The notes beneath the pieces were generated by a model. The model had not been told where the DNA came from, did not search any database, and was given only the letters and a program-made list of their open reading frames with translations. 5,705 nt of DNA from the NCBI GenBank assembly GCA_027053375.1, contig JALUJC010000031.1, positions 1 to 5,705 on the forward strand. Reading direction: 5' to 3'. Within the stretch, counting starts at the first letter, position 1, and each line of letters starts with the position of its first letter. This DNA is from Caldifarciminota bacterium (GTDB taxonomy: Bacteria > Hydrothermota > Hydrothermia > S141-80). Positions 1-5,705 of the stretch are shown here, in pieces. The position numbers and the translations under genes were made by a program.

Positions 1-2640
1 CTCACGACCACTGTCGGGATCCTTCGCCACCACTGTGAGCTTCTTCCCTGGTTCCAGGCCCTCCGCAATCCCGTGAATGGTGTACACCTCCCGACCGGTT
101 AGCCCGAGGCGCTCCCGGTTTTCACCAGGAAGGAACTGAAGGGGAAGCACGCCCATGCCCACCAGGTTGCTCCGGTGAATCCGTTCAAAGCTCTCCGCGA
201 TCACCGCACGCACCCCGAGCAGCGCTGTCCCCTTGGCTGCCCAGTCCCGGGAACTTCCAGTTCCATATTCCTTTCCTGCAATCACGAGAAGGGGAACGCC
301 CCTGGATTGATACTTCATCGCCACATCATAGATGGGTGCTACTTCTCCGGTTTCGTGATCCAGGGTCCACCAACCTTCCCGTCCCCCAGCCAGAAGATTC
401 TTGAACCGCACATTGGCAAAGGTCCCACGGATCATCACTTCGTGATTCCCACGGCGGGATCCGTAGGTGTTGAAGTTCCTGGGTTCAATTCCCCGGGAGA
501 TCAGGTATTTCCCGGCAGGGCTCTCCGGATGGATGGCACCGGCTGGCGAGATGTGGTCTGTGGTGACCGTGTCGCCTGCCACCACCAGCACCCTTGCCTC
601 CTCAATATCCTGAAGCGGGGGAACATCCAGCGGCATGTCCACGAAAAAGGGAGGTTCCTGAATATAGGTGGAACCCGGATCCCACTCATAGAGCTCCCCT
701 TCCGGCGCCTTCAACGACTGCCAGCGTTCCTCTCCCGTAAACACGTCTGCATATTTTTTCCGGTAGAGTTCAGGATCCAGGGAAAGGTTCACCGCGTCAC
801 GGATCTCCTGCTGCGTGGGCCAGATATCCCGAAGATAGACCGGTTGTCCATTGGGGTCATAACCCAGCGGTTCATGCTCAAAGTCAATGTCAATCCGTCC
901 TGCCAGCGCGAAGGCGACCACAAGGAGCGGAGATGCCAGGTAGTTGGTCTTGACAAGAGGATGAATTCGCGCTTCAAAGTTTCGGTTCCCTGAGAGTACG
1001 GAAGCCACCACCAGATCCCCATCCCGGATGGCACGCTCCACCACTTCCGGAAGTGGTCCGCTGTTGCCAATGCAGGTGGTGCATCCGAACCCCACCACAT
1101 GAAACTGGAGTGCTTCCAGATAGGGGAGCAGCCCCGCACGCTCCAGATATTCCACCACCACGCGGGATCCGGGGGCAAAACTGGTTTTAACATAGGGTTT
1201 CACTCGAAGGCCGCGTTCCACCGCACGTTTGGCAACCAGCGCTGCTCCCACCATCACCGAAGGGTTGGAGGTGTTGGTGCAGCTTGTGATGGCTGCAATG
1301 ACCACCGACCCATCCCGGAGAATAAACTCCTCATCCTTGACCCGGACCTCCACCTGGTAGGGGGCGGACACCGCCGTTCCACTGGTTGCCCCCCCCTCAT
1401 CTTCCCACCGTGCACCATCCTCCGGCACGGGATGGCTGAAGTTCTGTTCCAGGGTCTCATAAAAGGCTTTCTTGATCTGCACAAGAGGAATTCGATCCTG
1501 GGGACGACGGGGCCCCGCCACGCTGGGTTCTACGGTGGAGAGATCCAGTTCCAGCACCGAAGAGTATTCCGGTTCCGGTGCATCATCCGTACGGAACAGG
1601 TGCTGCAGGCGGGTATACTGTTCCACCCAGGGAATCAGGGATTCCCGTGCCGTTCCTCTGAGATAAATCAGGGTTTGCTGGTCCACGGGGAAGAAACCCA
1701 TGGTGGATCCATATTCCGGTGCCATGTTGGCGATGGTGGCCCGGTCAGGCAGAGGGAGATTGGACAGCCCGGGGCCAAAGTATTCCACGAATTTGCCCAC
1801 CACACCATGTTTCCGGAGCATCTCCGTCAGGGTGAGCACCAGATCCGTGGCGGTGGCACCCTCGGGCAGTTCGCCCACCAGGCGTACCCCCACCACTTCG
1901 GGGATCAGCATGAAGTAGGGCTGTCCCAGCATGACCGCCTCGGCTTCAATACCTCCCACACCCCAGCCCATCACACCGATGCCGTTGATCATGGTGGTGT
2001 GGGAGTCGGTCCCGAGCAGGCTATCCGGGAACGCCCGGAGTTCTCCATCCTGCTCCCGCACCTGCACCACCCGGGCAAGGTATTCCAGGTTCACCTGATG
2101 GATGATGCCGGTTCCCGGCGGAACCACCCGGAAATTGTGGAAAGCCTTCTGTCCCCACTTCAGCAACCGGTACCTTTCCCCGTTGCGTTCGTATTCCTTT
2201 TCCACATTATAGGGAAAGGCGTACACCGTACCAAAACGATCCACCTGAACCGAGTGATCAATCACCAAATCTGCAGGGATCTGGGGGTTCACCTTGCGAA
2301 GGTCTCCACCCATCCGGACCATGGCGCTGCGCATGGCCGCCAGATCCACCACGGCAGGCACGCCGGTAAAGTCTTGAAGCACAACACGTGCAGGATGGAG
2401 GGCAATCTCCCGGGGCTCGGGATGGGGTTGCCACCGGGCCACCGCCAGCACATCCTCCTCCGTAACCACCCGCCCATCCAGATGCCGCAAAAGGTTTTCC
2501 AGGAGAATCCGGATGGAATAGGGGAGACGATCAATGTTGATTCCGTGTTTTTCCAGCCGATCCAGGCGATAGACCACCGCCGTGGTTCCGTCCACCATCA
2601 GCGTGTCTCGCACTCCAAAGGGATCCATCCTTTCAGGCAT
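1..2640 (-). CDS. acnA: Aconitate hydratase (AcnA/IRP1 type), C-terminus cut off by the window edge
   Basis: Cytoplasmic [4Fe-4S] hydro-lyase that interconverts citrate and isocitrate through cis-aconitate in the TCA and glyoxylate cycles. The frame is open from ATG 2640 to base 1, giving 880 codons without a stop. The family is usually about 890-920 residues, so only some tens of residues should be missing. All three cluster ligands are present: C454 in the ITSCTNTSNPS motif, and C520 and C523 in GFGCTTCIGNSGPLP; the 66-residue spacing matches the AcnA family. Other family motifs are DHSVQVDRFG (D128-H129), GTDSHTTMINGIG (D212), VGKFVEYFGPG and RATIANMAPEYGSTMGFF. The C-terminal swivel domain shows GDTVTTDHISPAGAIHPES (from G689), NTYGSRRGNHEVM and GTGSSRDWAAKG (W800). 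Motif order and type are those of AcnA, not AcnB. The start at 2640 is chosen because AGAGGAGA lies 7 nt upstream; an in-frame ATG at 2670 would sit only about 10 nt after the predicted transcription start. No frameshift or lost active-site residue was seen. Confidence 0.97.
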   Translation of the reverse strand, partial: MPERMDPFGVRDTLMVDGTTAVVYRLDRLEKHGINIDRLPYSIRILLENLLRHLDGRVVTEEDVLAVARWQPHPEPREIALHPARVVLQDFTGVPAVVDLAAMRSAMVRMGGDLRKVNPQIPADLVIDHSVQVDRFGTVYAFPYNVEKEYERNGERYRLLKWGQKAFHNFRVVPPGTGIIHQVNLEYLARVVQVREQDGELRAFPDSLLGTDSHTTMINGIGVMGWGVGGIEAEAVMLGQPYFMLIPEVVGVRLVGELPEGATATDLVLTLTEMLRKHGVVGKFVEYFGPGLSNLPLPDRATIANMAPEYGSTMGFFPVDQQTLIYLRGTARESLIPWVEQYTRLQHLFRTDDAPEPEYSSVLELDLSTVEPSVAGPRRPQDRIPLVQIKKAFYETLEQNFSHPVPEDGARWEDEGGATSGTAVSAPYQVEVRVKDEEFILRDGSVVIAAITSCTNTSNPSVMVGAALVAKRAVERGLRVKPYVKTSFAPGSRVVVEYLERAGLLPYLEALQFHVVGFGCTTCIGNSGPLPEVVERAIRDGDLVVASVLSGNRNFEARIHPLVKTNYLASPLLVVAFALAGRIDIDFEHEPLGYDPNGQPVYLRDIWPTQQEIRDAVNLSLDPELYRKKYADVFTGEERWQSLKAPEGELYEWDPGSTYIQEPPFFVDMPLDVPPLQDIEEARVLVVAGDTVTTDHISPAGAIHPESPAGKYLISRGIEPRNFNTYGSRRGNHEVMIRGTFANVRFKNLLAGGREGWWTLDHETGEVAPIYDVAMKYQSRGVPLLVIAGKEYGTGSSRDWAAKGTALLGVRAVIAESFERIHRSNLVGMGVLPLQFLPGENRERLGLTGREVYTIHGIAEGLEPGKKLTVVAKDPDSGRE

Positions 2641-2647
2641 GGGCTGC

Positions 2648-2655
2648 TCTCCTCT
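2648..2655 (-). promoter_or_regulatory. Ribosome binding site of the aconitase gene
   Basis: AGAGGAGA on the minus strand is a strong Shine-Dalgarno match ending 7 nt before ATG 2640. It favours this start over the in-frame ATG at 2670, which has no comparable purine-rich stretch in front of it. Confidence 0.75.
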
Positions 2656-2661
2656 GTTTGG

Positions 2662-2688
2662 TTCCTGCATTCAGGGATTTTCAGGAAT
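2662..2688. repeat. Small repeats at the aconitase transcription start; possible operator
   Basis: On the plus strand TTCCTG (2662-2667) and CAGGAA (2682-2687) form an inverted repeat with centres 20 bp apart, about two helical turns. Inside it ATTCAGGGAT (2669-2678) and TTTCAGGAAT (2679-2688) form an imperfect tandem repeat (8 of 10 matches). The block overlaps the -10 box and the expected start of transcription, where a repressor would act. The arms are short and could occur by chance, so an operator is only a possibility. It is not a convincing terminator hairpin, because the arms are only 6 bp, the loop is 14 nt and no T-run follows on the minus strand. Confidence 0.25.
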
Positions 2689-2715
2689 TATAGACAGGAT
2701 GCAGAGAACCATCAA
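2687..2715 (-). promoter_or_regulatory. Predicted sigma70-type promoter of the aconitase gene
   Basis: On the minus strand the -35 element is TTGATG (2715-2710), matching 4 of 6 consensus bases. It is followed after exactly 17 bp by a perfect -10 element TATAAT (2692-2687). Transcription would begin near 2680, giving a leader of about 40 nt before ATG 2640. The -35 box starts 4 bp past the stop codon of the upstream barrel gene, so the promoter lies wholly in the intergenic gap. Box sequences and spacing are read directly; activity is inferred, and the housekeeping consensus of the host is unknown. Confidence 0.6.
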
Positions 2716-2719
2716 TGGC

Positions 2720-4015
2720 TCAGAATTGCAGATCCAGCGTAAGATCCAGCCCCCTGAAGGGAGGTTCATACCGGCATACCCCACCGGCACACACCAGGTC
2801 CCCACGAATGCGCCCCACACGCAGGCTGACCGTCCAGGGCTGGGGGGGCTGATAACTCAGAGAAACCCAGCCGGAAAGGCTGTCTCCTGCGAGCAGTGCG
2901 GTTTCCAGCTTCCAGGGGCGGGGCGCCACACTGACCGAGAGCAGGGTTTCCTCCCAGTTGTGGCCCTCACGAACCCGTCGGGGACCGCCGCCCAGGATCC
3001 AGTCGCCGTATTGAATCTCCACAAGGCCGCGCCATTCTTCCCGAACGTCTTTCCCGATCACCCGAAGGGCATCTCCCCAGTGATAGTACAGCCCCTCAAG
3101 GCGCCAGCCCACACCCCCGATCGATCCCTGAAGGTCCACCGAACCTTCCCGGTAGTTGAGCGAATCGGGTTTCCAGGGGTCCCACCCCAGCGCCACGCCC
3201 AGCGTATACACCACCTGTCCCCGGGCACCGTCCCAGGATAGCCATACACCCGCTTCACTGCGTGCATTGGAAGGGAGCACACCCAGGCGGTTGGCGGGTG
3301 GGGGATAGGCAAGGGTGAGATCCATTCCTTCATACCACTTCCCTTCCAGTCGTATCGCCTGTCCGCCCATTCCCAGGGTGGCACGTCCATAGAGACCGAA
3401 CCCGCTGGTGTCCTGCAGGAGCAGAGGATCGTATCCCCAGGTCCTGAGCCCTTCTGCTTCCAGAGTCAGGTTTTGCAGCGTAAGATTCAGGGTGGCTGCC
3501 ACGCTCCGTCGCTCGGTGTGGTTGCGTTCGTTGCGAAGCACTGAAAGAGCCACACCTGCCTCATCGGTTCCCAGGGTGATCATCCCGAGGCGATCCTCTG
3601 GATCAAACTCCGGCGAAAAATAGGTCCACTTCCGGGGTTGGCCAAATCGGAACTGTATCAGCGGCGAGGGCGGCTGCCACGCCACTCCCCGGAGAAACTG
3701 CTCCCGCTGGGTTTCGGGTTCATAGACAGGGAAGTACAGCAATCCCAGGCCCCACGGGTGTTCCAGATCGCCCAGTGTCAGGCTGCCAAAGGGTCCCTCC
3801 AGTTGAAGGTTGAGGCGATGAACCCCCACAAAGGATGTCCCATAAACGGCTGCAGGACTCTCGTAGACCCGGAAAACGGCCGAGACCCTCGCCGAAGGGA
3901 TTTCCTGGGAAAGGGTGAGTTCCCCCCACTGCCGCAGGGTGGTATCGGAAAGCCACCAGGTCTGGCCATGAAACACCCCGGAAAACGCGACCAGAAGCCA
4001 TCCCCACGGGTTCAC
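2720..4015 (-). CDS. Exported beta-rich protein, probable outer-membrane beta-barrel (tentatively DUF6029-like)
   Basis: 431 residues. The N-terminus is a short hydrophobic signal-like segment (residues 4-15, WGWLLVAFSGVF) with likely cleavage after G17, before QTWW. It lacks the usual Lys/Arg. The rest is made of alternating hydrophobic/polar strands rich in Trp, Tyr and Gly (for example LEGKWYEGMDLTLAY and GWVSLSYQP). It ends LDLTLDLQF, the terminal Phe typical of outer-membrane barrels. Residues about 78-115 (GSLTLGDLEHPWGLGLLYF, then LRGVAW) resemble, from memory, the G-D-x(5)-G-x-GL...L-x-G-V pattern of Bacteroidota DUF6029 proteins; this assignment is tentative. The only cysteines are C409 and C414 (CAGGVC), probably a disulfide closing a loop near the last strands. 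The GTG start overlaps the stop of the TlpA-like gene by 4 nt and is supported by GGGAGGTG 5 nt upstream; no alternative in-frame start was seen nearby. Substrate unknown. A peripheral, non-barrel outer-membrane protein is the alternative. Confidence 0.72.
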   Translation of the reverse strand: MNPWGWLLVAFSGVFHGQTWWLSDTTLRQWGELTLSQEIPSARVSAVFRVYESPAAVYGTSFVGVHRLNLQLEGPFGSLTLGDLEHPWGLGLLYFPVYEPETQREQFLRGVAWQPPSPLIQFRFGQPRKWTYFSPEFDPEDRLGMITLGTDEAGVALSVLRNERNHTERRSVAATLNLTLQNLTLEAEGLRTWGYDPLLLQDTSGFGLYGRATLGMGGQAIRLEGKWYEGMDLTLAYPPPANRLGVLPSNARSEAGVWLSWDGARGQVVYTLGVALGWDPWKPDSLNYREGSVDLQGSIGGVGWRLEGLYYHWGDALRVIGKDVREEWRGLVEIQYGDWILGGGPRRVREGHNWEETLLSVSVAPRPWKLETALLAGDSLSGWVSLSYQPPQPWTVSLRVGRIRGDLVCAGGVCRYEPPFRGLDLTLDLQF

Positions 4016-4506
4016 GGATGCACCTCCCTGCTGACGGTGTCTCGCGGGACGGGGACGAGCGAGTCCACCAGCGCACGGATCTCTTTCAGGTTGTGTTCGT
4101 GGTAGCCGATCCAGCGTCCCACAATGGAACCATCCGGTGCGATCAGATAGGTGACAGGGAGTCCAAAAACACCGTAAGATCGCCCCACCTTTCTGGAATC
4201 ATCCAGAAGAATGGGGAAGGTCCACCCGTGGGCACGTGCCATGGAACGCACACGGGACAGGGTCCGCGGCGTGTCCCAGCTGATGGCCACCAGGGTAAAA
4301 CGTGTCTTATGCACTTCCCAGTATTGCTGGTATTCATCCAGTTCTCTGTCACAGAAGGTGCACCAGGTGGCCCAGAAGTTCAGCAGAACAGGACCCTGCT
4401 TGAGGTATTCCTGAAGGGTGTGGGGGGTGCGCTGAAGATCCTTCAGGGTAAAAGATGGAGCCTTGCTGGCACTTACCAGCCCCATGAAAAGCAACAGCGC
4501 ATGCAT
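4012..4506 (-). CDS. Exported TlpA/ResA-family thioredoxin-like protein
   Basis: 164 residues. Residues 1-13 (MHALLLFMGLVSA) form a short signal peptide or membrane anchor, so the protein should act outside the cytoplasm. Residues about 16-150 are a TlpA/ResA-type thioredoxin fold: APSFTLKDL at the start, FWATWCTFCDREL with redox pair C49-C52, AISWDT, and GVFGLPVTYLIAPDGSIVG containing the cis-proline P117. These are hallmarks of periplasmic thiol-disulfide oxidoreductases that reduce substrates such as apocytochrome c or other exported proteins. The two residues between the cysteines are Thr-Phe, not the more common x-Pro, and the usual Pro after Glu-Leu is Asp. C49 and C52 are the only cysteines. 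ATG 4506 is preceded by GAGGAGG, and an in-frame stop lies 18 nt farther upstream, so no longer N-terminus exists. No cytochrome maturation genes are visible, so the substrate is more likely one of the neighbouring Cys-paired proteins; this is inference. Confidence 0.9.
   Translation of the reverse strand: MHALLLFMGLVSASKAPSFTLKDLQRTPHTLQEYLKQGPVLLNFWATWCTFCDRELDEYQQYWEVHKTRFTLVAISWDTPRTLSRVRSMARAHGWTFPILLDDSRKVGRSYGVFGLPVTYLIAPDGSIVGRWIGYHEHNLKEIRALVDSLVPVPRDTVSREVHP
4021..4028 (-). promoter_or_regulatory. Ribosome binding site for the GTG-started barrel gene
   Basis: GGGAGGTG lies inside the last codons of the TlpA-like gene, 5 nt before GTG 4015. It fixes the non-ATG start and, with the 4-nt GTGA overlap, suggests translational coupling of the two genes. 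Confidence 0.65.
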
Positions 4507-4511
4507 GGTTT

Positions 4512-4518
4512 CCTCCTC
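4512..4518 (-). promoter_or_regulatory. Ribosome binding site of the TlpA-like gene
   Basis: GAGGAGG, a near-perfect Shine-Dalgarno sequence 5 nt before ATG 4506. It overlaps the TGA stop of the lipoprotein gene (4519-4517), so ribosomes ending there are positioned to reinitiate. Confidence 0.75.
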
Positions 4519-5659
4519 AGGGTGTCACCGTGAGGTGAAGGGGAACGTCCAGGCGTGTGGAATCCATCAGGGAACGGATCCGGAGCCACAGGGTTCCGGA
4601 GTCCGGTGTTCCGGGCAGGACGTCCACAGAAAAGAGGGAATCCACACCGCCAGGCTGCAGTGTATCCACCACCTGCGTGGTGTTGAGGCATCGTCCATTC
4701 ACGCATATGAACAGCCCCCAACCAGGAGGGACAGGGTGAAGGCTGTCCGGTTCCACGCGAACGTCTACCGGGTGAGGATCCGCACGAAGGTTTTCCAGTT
4801 GAAAGTGGAACACGGTATAGGTATTGACGGGGACGGTGGTGTCCCTTGCGGTGTCCGGCGTCAGCCGCAGGGTGGGGGTGAAGACAGGGGACAGTTCCTG
4901 GAAGGAAAGAAGGATCGCATCCAGAATGTTCAGGGAATCACGGTTCTGCACAAACACCACCACTTCTGTGGATTCCGGATGGAGAACACTGGCCGGAATG
5001 GTGAAGGGAACGTTGACCACGGTATCCACCGGCACGCCATCCACAGGGTTGCCCCCACGAAACACGTGGGAAAAGCGGGTTTCGCCATTGGGCGCCTGCA
5101 GGGCAATGCCCTTTTCCAGCACATACACCATCACCCGGTCGCCAGAGAGCAGGGAACCCCTGAGCCGCACATCCACCTCGCCCCCGGAGGTGTCGGGCGA
5201 CACGGTGGCGCGGAGAAGTTCCAGGCGAACCCGGGGGGTATCCTTTCCCGCCTCTTCCACCTGTCTCCCCCAGCGGACGGCGTATTCCTCGGCATACCCC
5301 CGATCCTGATAGCGACCCTGAATACGAACCACGGGCACGCCCAGAGAAAGATCCAGCGAATAAAAGGCCACGCGCGCATCCACCTCTGCGGCCACCGGGG
5401 TATACAGGGGATCACCGGGATCCAGGGCGCCGGAGGCATAGCGAACCACCACCAGATCCGGATAGATCTGCTGAAGGGAATCCAGCACACGTGCGGTGGC
5501 TTTGCAGGGAATGCACGCCCAGTCTGCAAACTCTTCCACCACCACCCCGTGAAGGAAGGAGGTGGGCGTGGGTTCCGGCGCCTGCGGCACCCGATGACAG
5601 GTGGACACCACACCAGCCAGACCCGCCAGAACGAGCCAGAAAAGAACCTTTCTCTTCAT
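4517..5659 (-). CDS. Probable lipoprotein with a thioredoxin-like domain, Omp28-like
   Basis: 380 residues. The N-terminus has a clear export signal: basic MKRK, hydrophobic residues 5-18, then VVSTC with C21 as probable lipidation site. The lipobox is imperfect because Thr at -1 is unusual. A Pro/Thr-rich linker (residues 25-34) leads to a thioredoxin-like domain at about 36-135: VVVEEFADWACIPCKATA carries C49-C52, and GVPVVRIQGRY contains the expected cis-proline P109. Residues about 140-260 are predicted beta-rich, and 265-380 resemble an Ig-like domain with C319 and C324 in GWGLFICVNGRCL. The overall plan recalls Omp28-related lipoproteins of Bacteroidota, although those proteins vary widely. 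Role: probably envelope-anchored thiol chemistry or binding; no substrate can be named. It follows the upstream gene by 3 bp and precedes the TlpA-like gene by 10 bp. No good ribosome binding site precedes ATG 5659, so translation may rely on coupling to the upstream gene. Confidence 0.8.
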   Translation of the reverse strand: MKRKVLFWLVLAGLAGVVSTCHRVPQAPEPTPTSFLHGVVVEEFADWACIPCKATARVLDSLQQIYPDLVVVRYASGALDPGDPLYTPVAAEVDARVAFYSLDLSLGVPVVRIQGRYQDRGYAEEYAVRWGRQVEEAGKDTPRVRLELLRATVSPDTSGGEVDVRLRGSLLSGDRVMVYVLEKGIALQAPNGETRFSHVFRGGNPVDGVPVDTVVNVPFTIPASVLHPESTEVVVFVQNRDSLNILDAILLSFQELSPVFTPTLRLTPDTARDTTVPVNTYTVFHFQLENLRADPHPVDVRVEPDSLHPVPPGWGLFICVNGRCLNTTQVVDTLQPGGVDSLFSVDVLPGTPDSGTLWLRIRSLMDSTRLDVPLHLTVTP

Positions 5660-5677
5660 GGATCAGAAAAGGATCAG
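5660..5677. repeat. Short direct repeat in front of the lipoprotein gene
   Basis: GGATCAG occurs at 5660-5666 and 5671-5677 on the plus strand, separated by AAAA. On the minus strand this reads CTGATCC-TTTT-CTGATCC directly before ATG 5659 and includes the upstream stop codon. It takes the place where a Shine-Dalgarno sequence would be expected. Its function is unknown and chance is plausible. Confidence 0.3.
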
Positions 5678-5705
5678 ACGCCCGCTCAGTTGCCTGCCGT
5701 CATTC
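5663..5705 (-). CDS. C-terminal end of an upstream gene, probably an outer-membrane beta-barrel
   Basis: Only the last 13 codons and the TGA stop lie in the window. They read NDGRQLSGRLILF, with alternating residues and a terminal Phe, as in the final strand of outer-membrane barrels; an x-x-G-R followed by a strand ending in Phe is common at the end of TonB-dependent receptors. The frame was chosen because it ends just 3 bp before the lipoprotein ATG, as expected inside an operon. A fragment of this length cannot prove a gene; the other frames are not excluded. Confidence 0.5.
   Translation of the reverse strand, partial: NDGRQLSGRLILF

Noticed and set aside
175..993. A 272-codon open frame on the plus strand
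   Set aside because: Antisense to the C-terminal part of aconitase, with no domain-like features.
2640..2670. The in-frame ATG at 2670 as start of aconitase
   Set aside because: It would lie about 10 nt from the predicted transcription start without a ribosome binding site, whereas ATG 2640 has AGAGGAGA at a 7-nt distance.
2641..2719. A transcription terminator between the barrel gene and aconitase
   Set aside because: No GC-rich stem followed by a T-run is present on the minus strand; the short inverted arms overlap the promoter and fit an operator better, if anything.
1099..2742. A 547-codon open frame on the plus strand
   Set aside because: It lies antisense to the aconitase gene, whose full set of family motifs and cluster cysteines proves the minus strand is coding. 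The plus-strand translation is rich in His, Arg, Gly and Pro and shows no recognisable domain; it is a by-product of GC-rich codon use.
2582..3241. A 219-codon plus-strand frame spanning the aconitase promoter and the end of the barrel gene
   Set aside because: Opposes two well-supported genes and crosses their junction; its composition is typical of antisense translation.
4012..4506. Assignment of the TlpA-like protein to cytochrome c maturation (ResA/CcmG)
   Set aside because: The fold fits, but no cytochrome or maturation genes are in the window and the CTFC active site does not decide the matter, so the specific role was not claimed.
4018..4533. A 171-codon plus-strand frame
   Set aside because: Exactly antisense to the TlpA-like thioredoxin, whose motifs are unmistakable.

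Overview
The window is almost completely filled by genes on the minus strand, read from right to left. The base composition is moderately GC-rich (high 50s percent by eye). Several products are exported: one looks like a lipoprotein, and two end in the terminal phenylalanine typical of outer-membrane beta-barrels. This points to a didermic (Gram-negative) bacterium. The combination of an Omp28-like thioredoxin lipoprotein, a TlpA-like thioredoxin and a beta-barrel recalls Bacteroidota/FCB-type and related candidate-phylum genomes. That placement is an inference from protein style and is weak.

Layout in transcription order: (1) 5705-5663, the last 13 codons of an upstream gene ending ...GRLILF-stop, probably an outer-membrane barrel. 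(2) 5659-4517, a 380-residue probable lipoprotein with a thioredoxin-like domain (CIPC) and a Cys-paired, beta-rich C-terminal part. (3) 4506-4012, a 164-residue exported TlpA/ResA-type thioredoxin (CTFC). (4) 4015-2720, a 431-residue exported beta-rich protein, probably an outer-membrane barrel and tentatively DUF6029-like. (5) 2640 to the left edge, aconitate hydratase of the AcnA type, 880 residues visible and missing only its extreme C-terminus.

Genes 1 to 4 are packed with a 3-bp gap, a 10-bp gap and a 4-bp overlap, so they look like one operon for envelope proteins with a thiol-redox theme. Outside the probable lipid-anchored Cys of the lipoprotein, every cysteine in genes 2-4 belongs to a close pair: CxxC in the two thioredoxin folds, and a shared C-x-[NG]-G-x-C motif near the C-termini of the lipoprotein and the barrel protein. 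The two thioredoxin-like proteins could form, isomerise or reduce the disulfides of their neighbours; this is inference.

The aconitase gene begins 79 bp after the barrel gene's stop and has its own sigma70-like promoter (TTGATG, 17 bp, TATAAT) in that gap, so it is probably transcribed independently of the envelope genes, with possible read-through because no terminator is visible. No RNA genes, mobile elements, CRISPR arrays or long repeats were seen. The only intergenic stretch of any size is the 79 bp before the aconitase gene.
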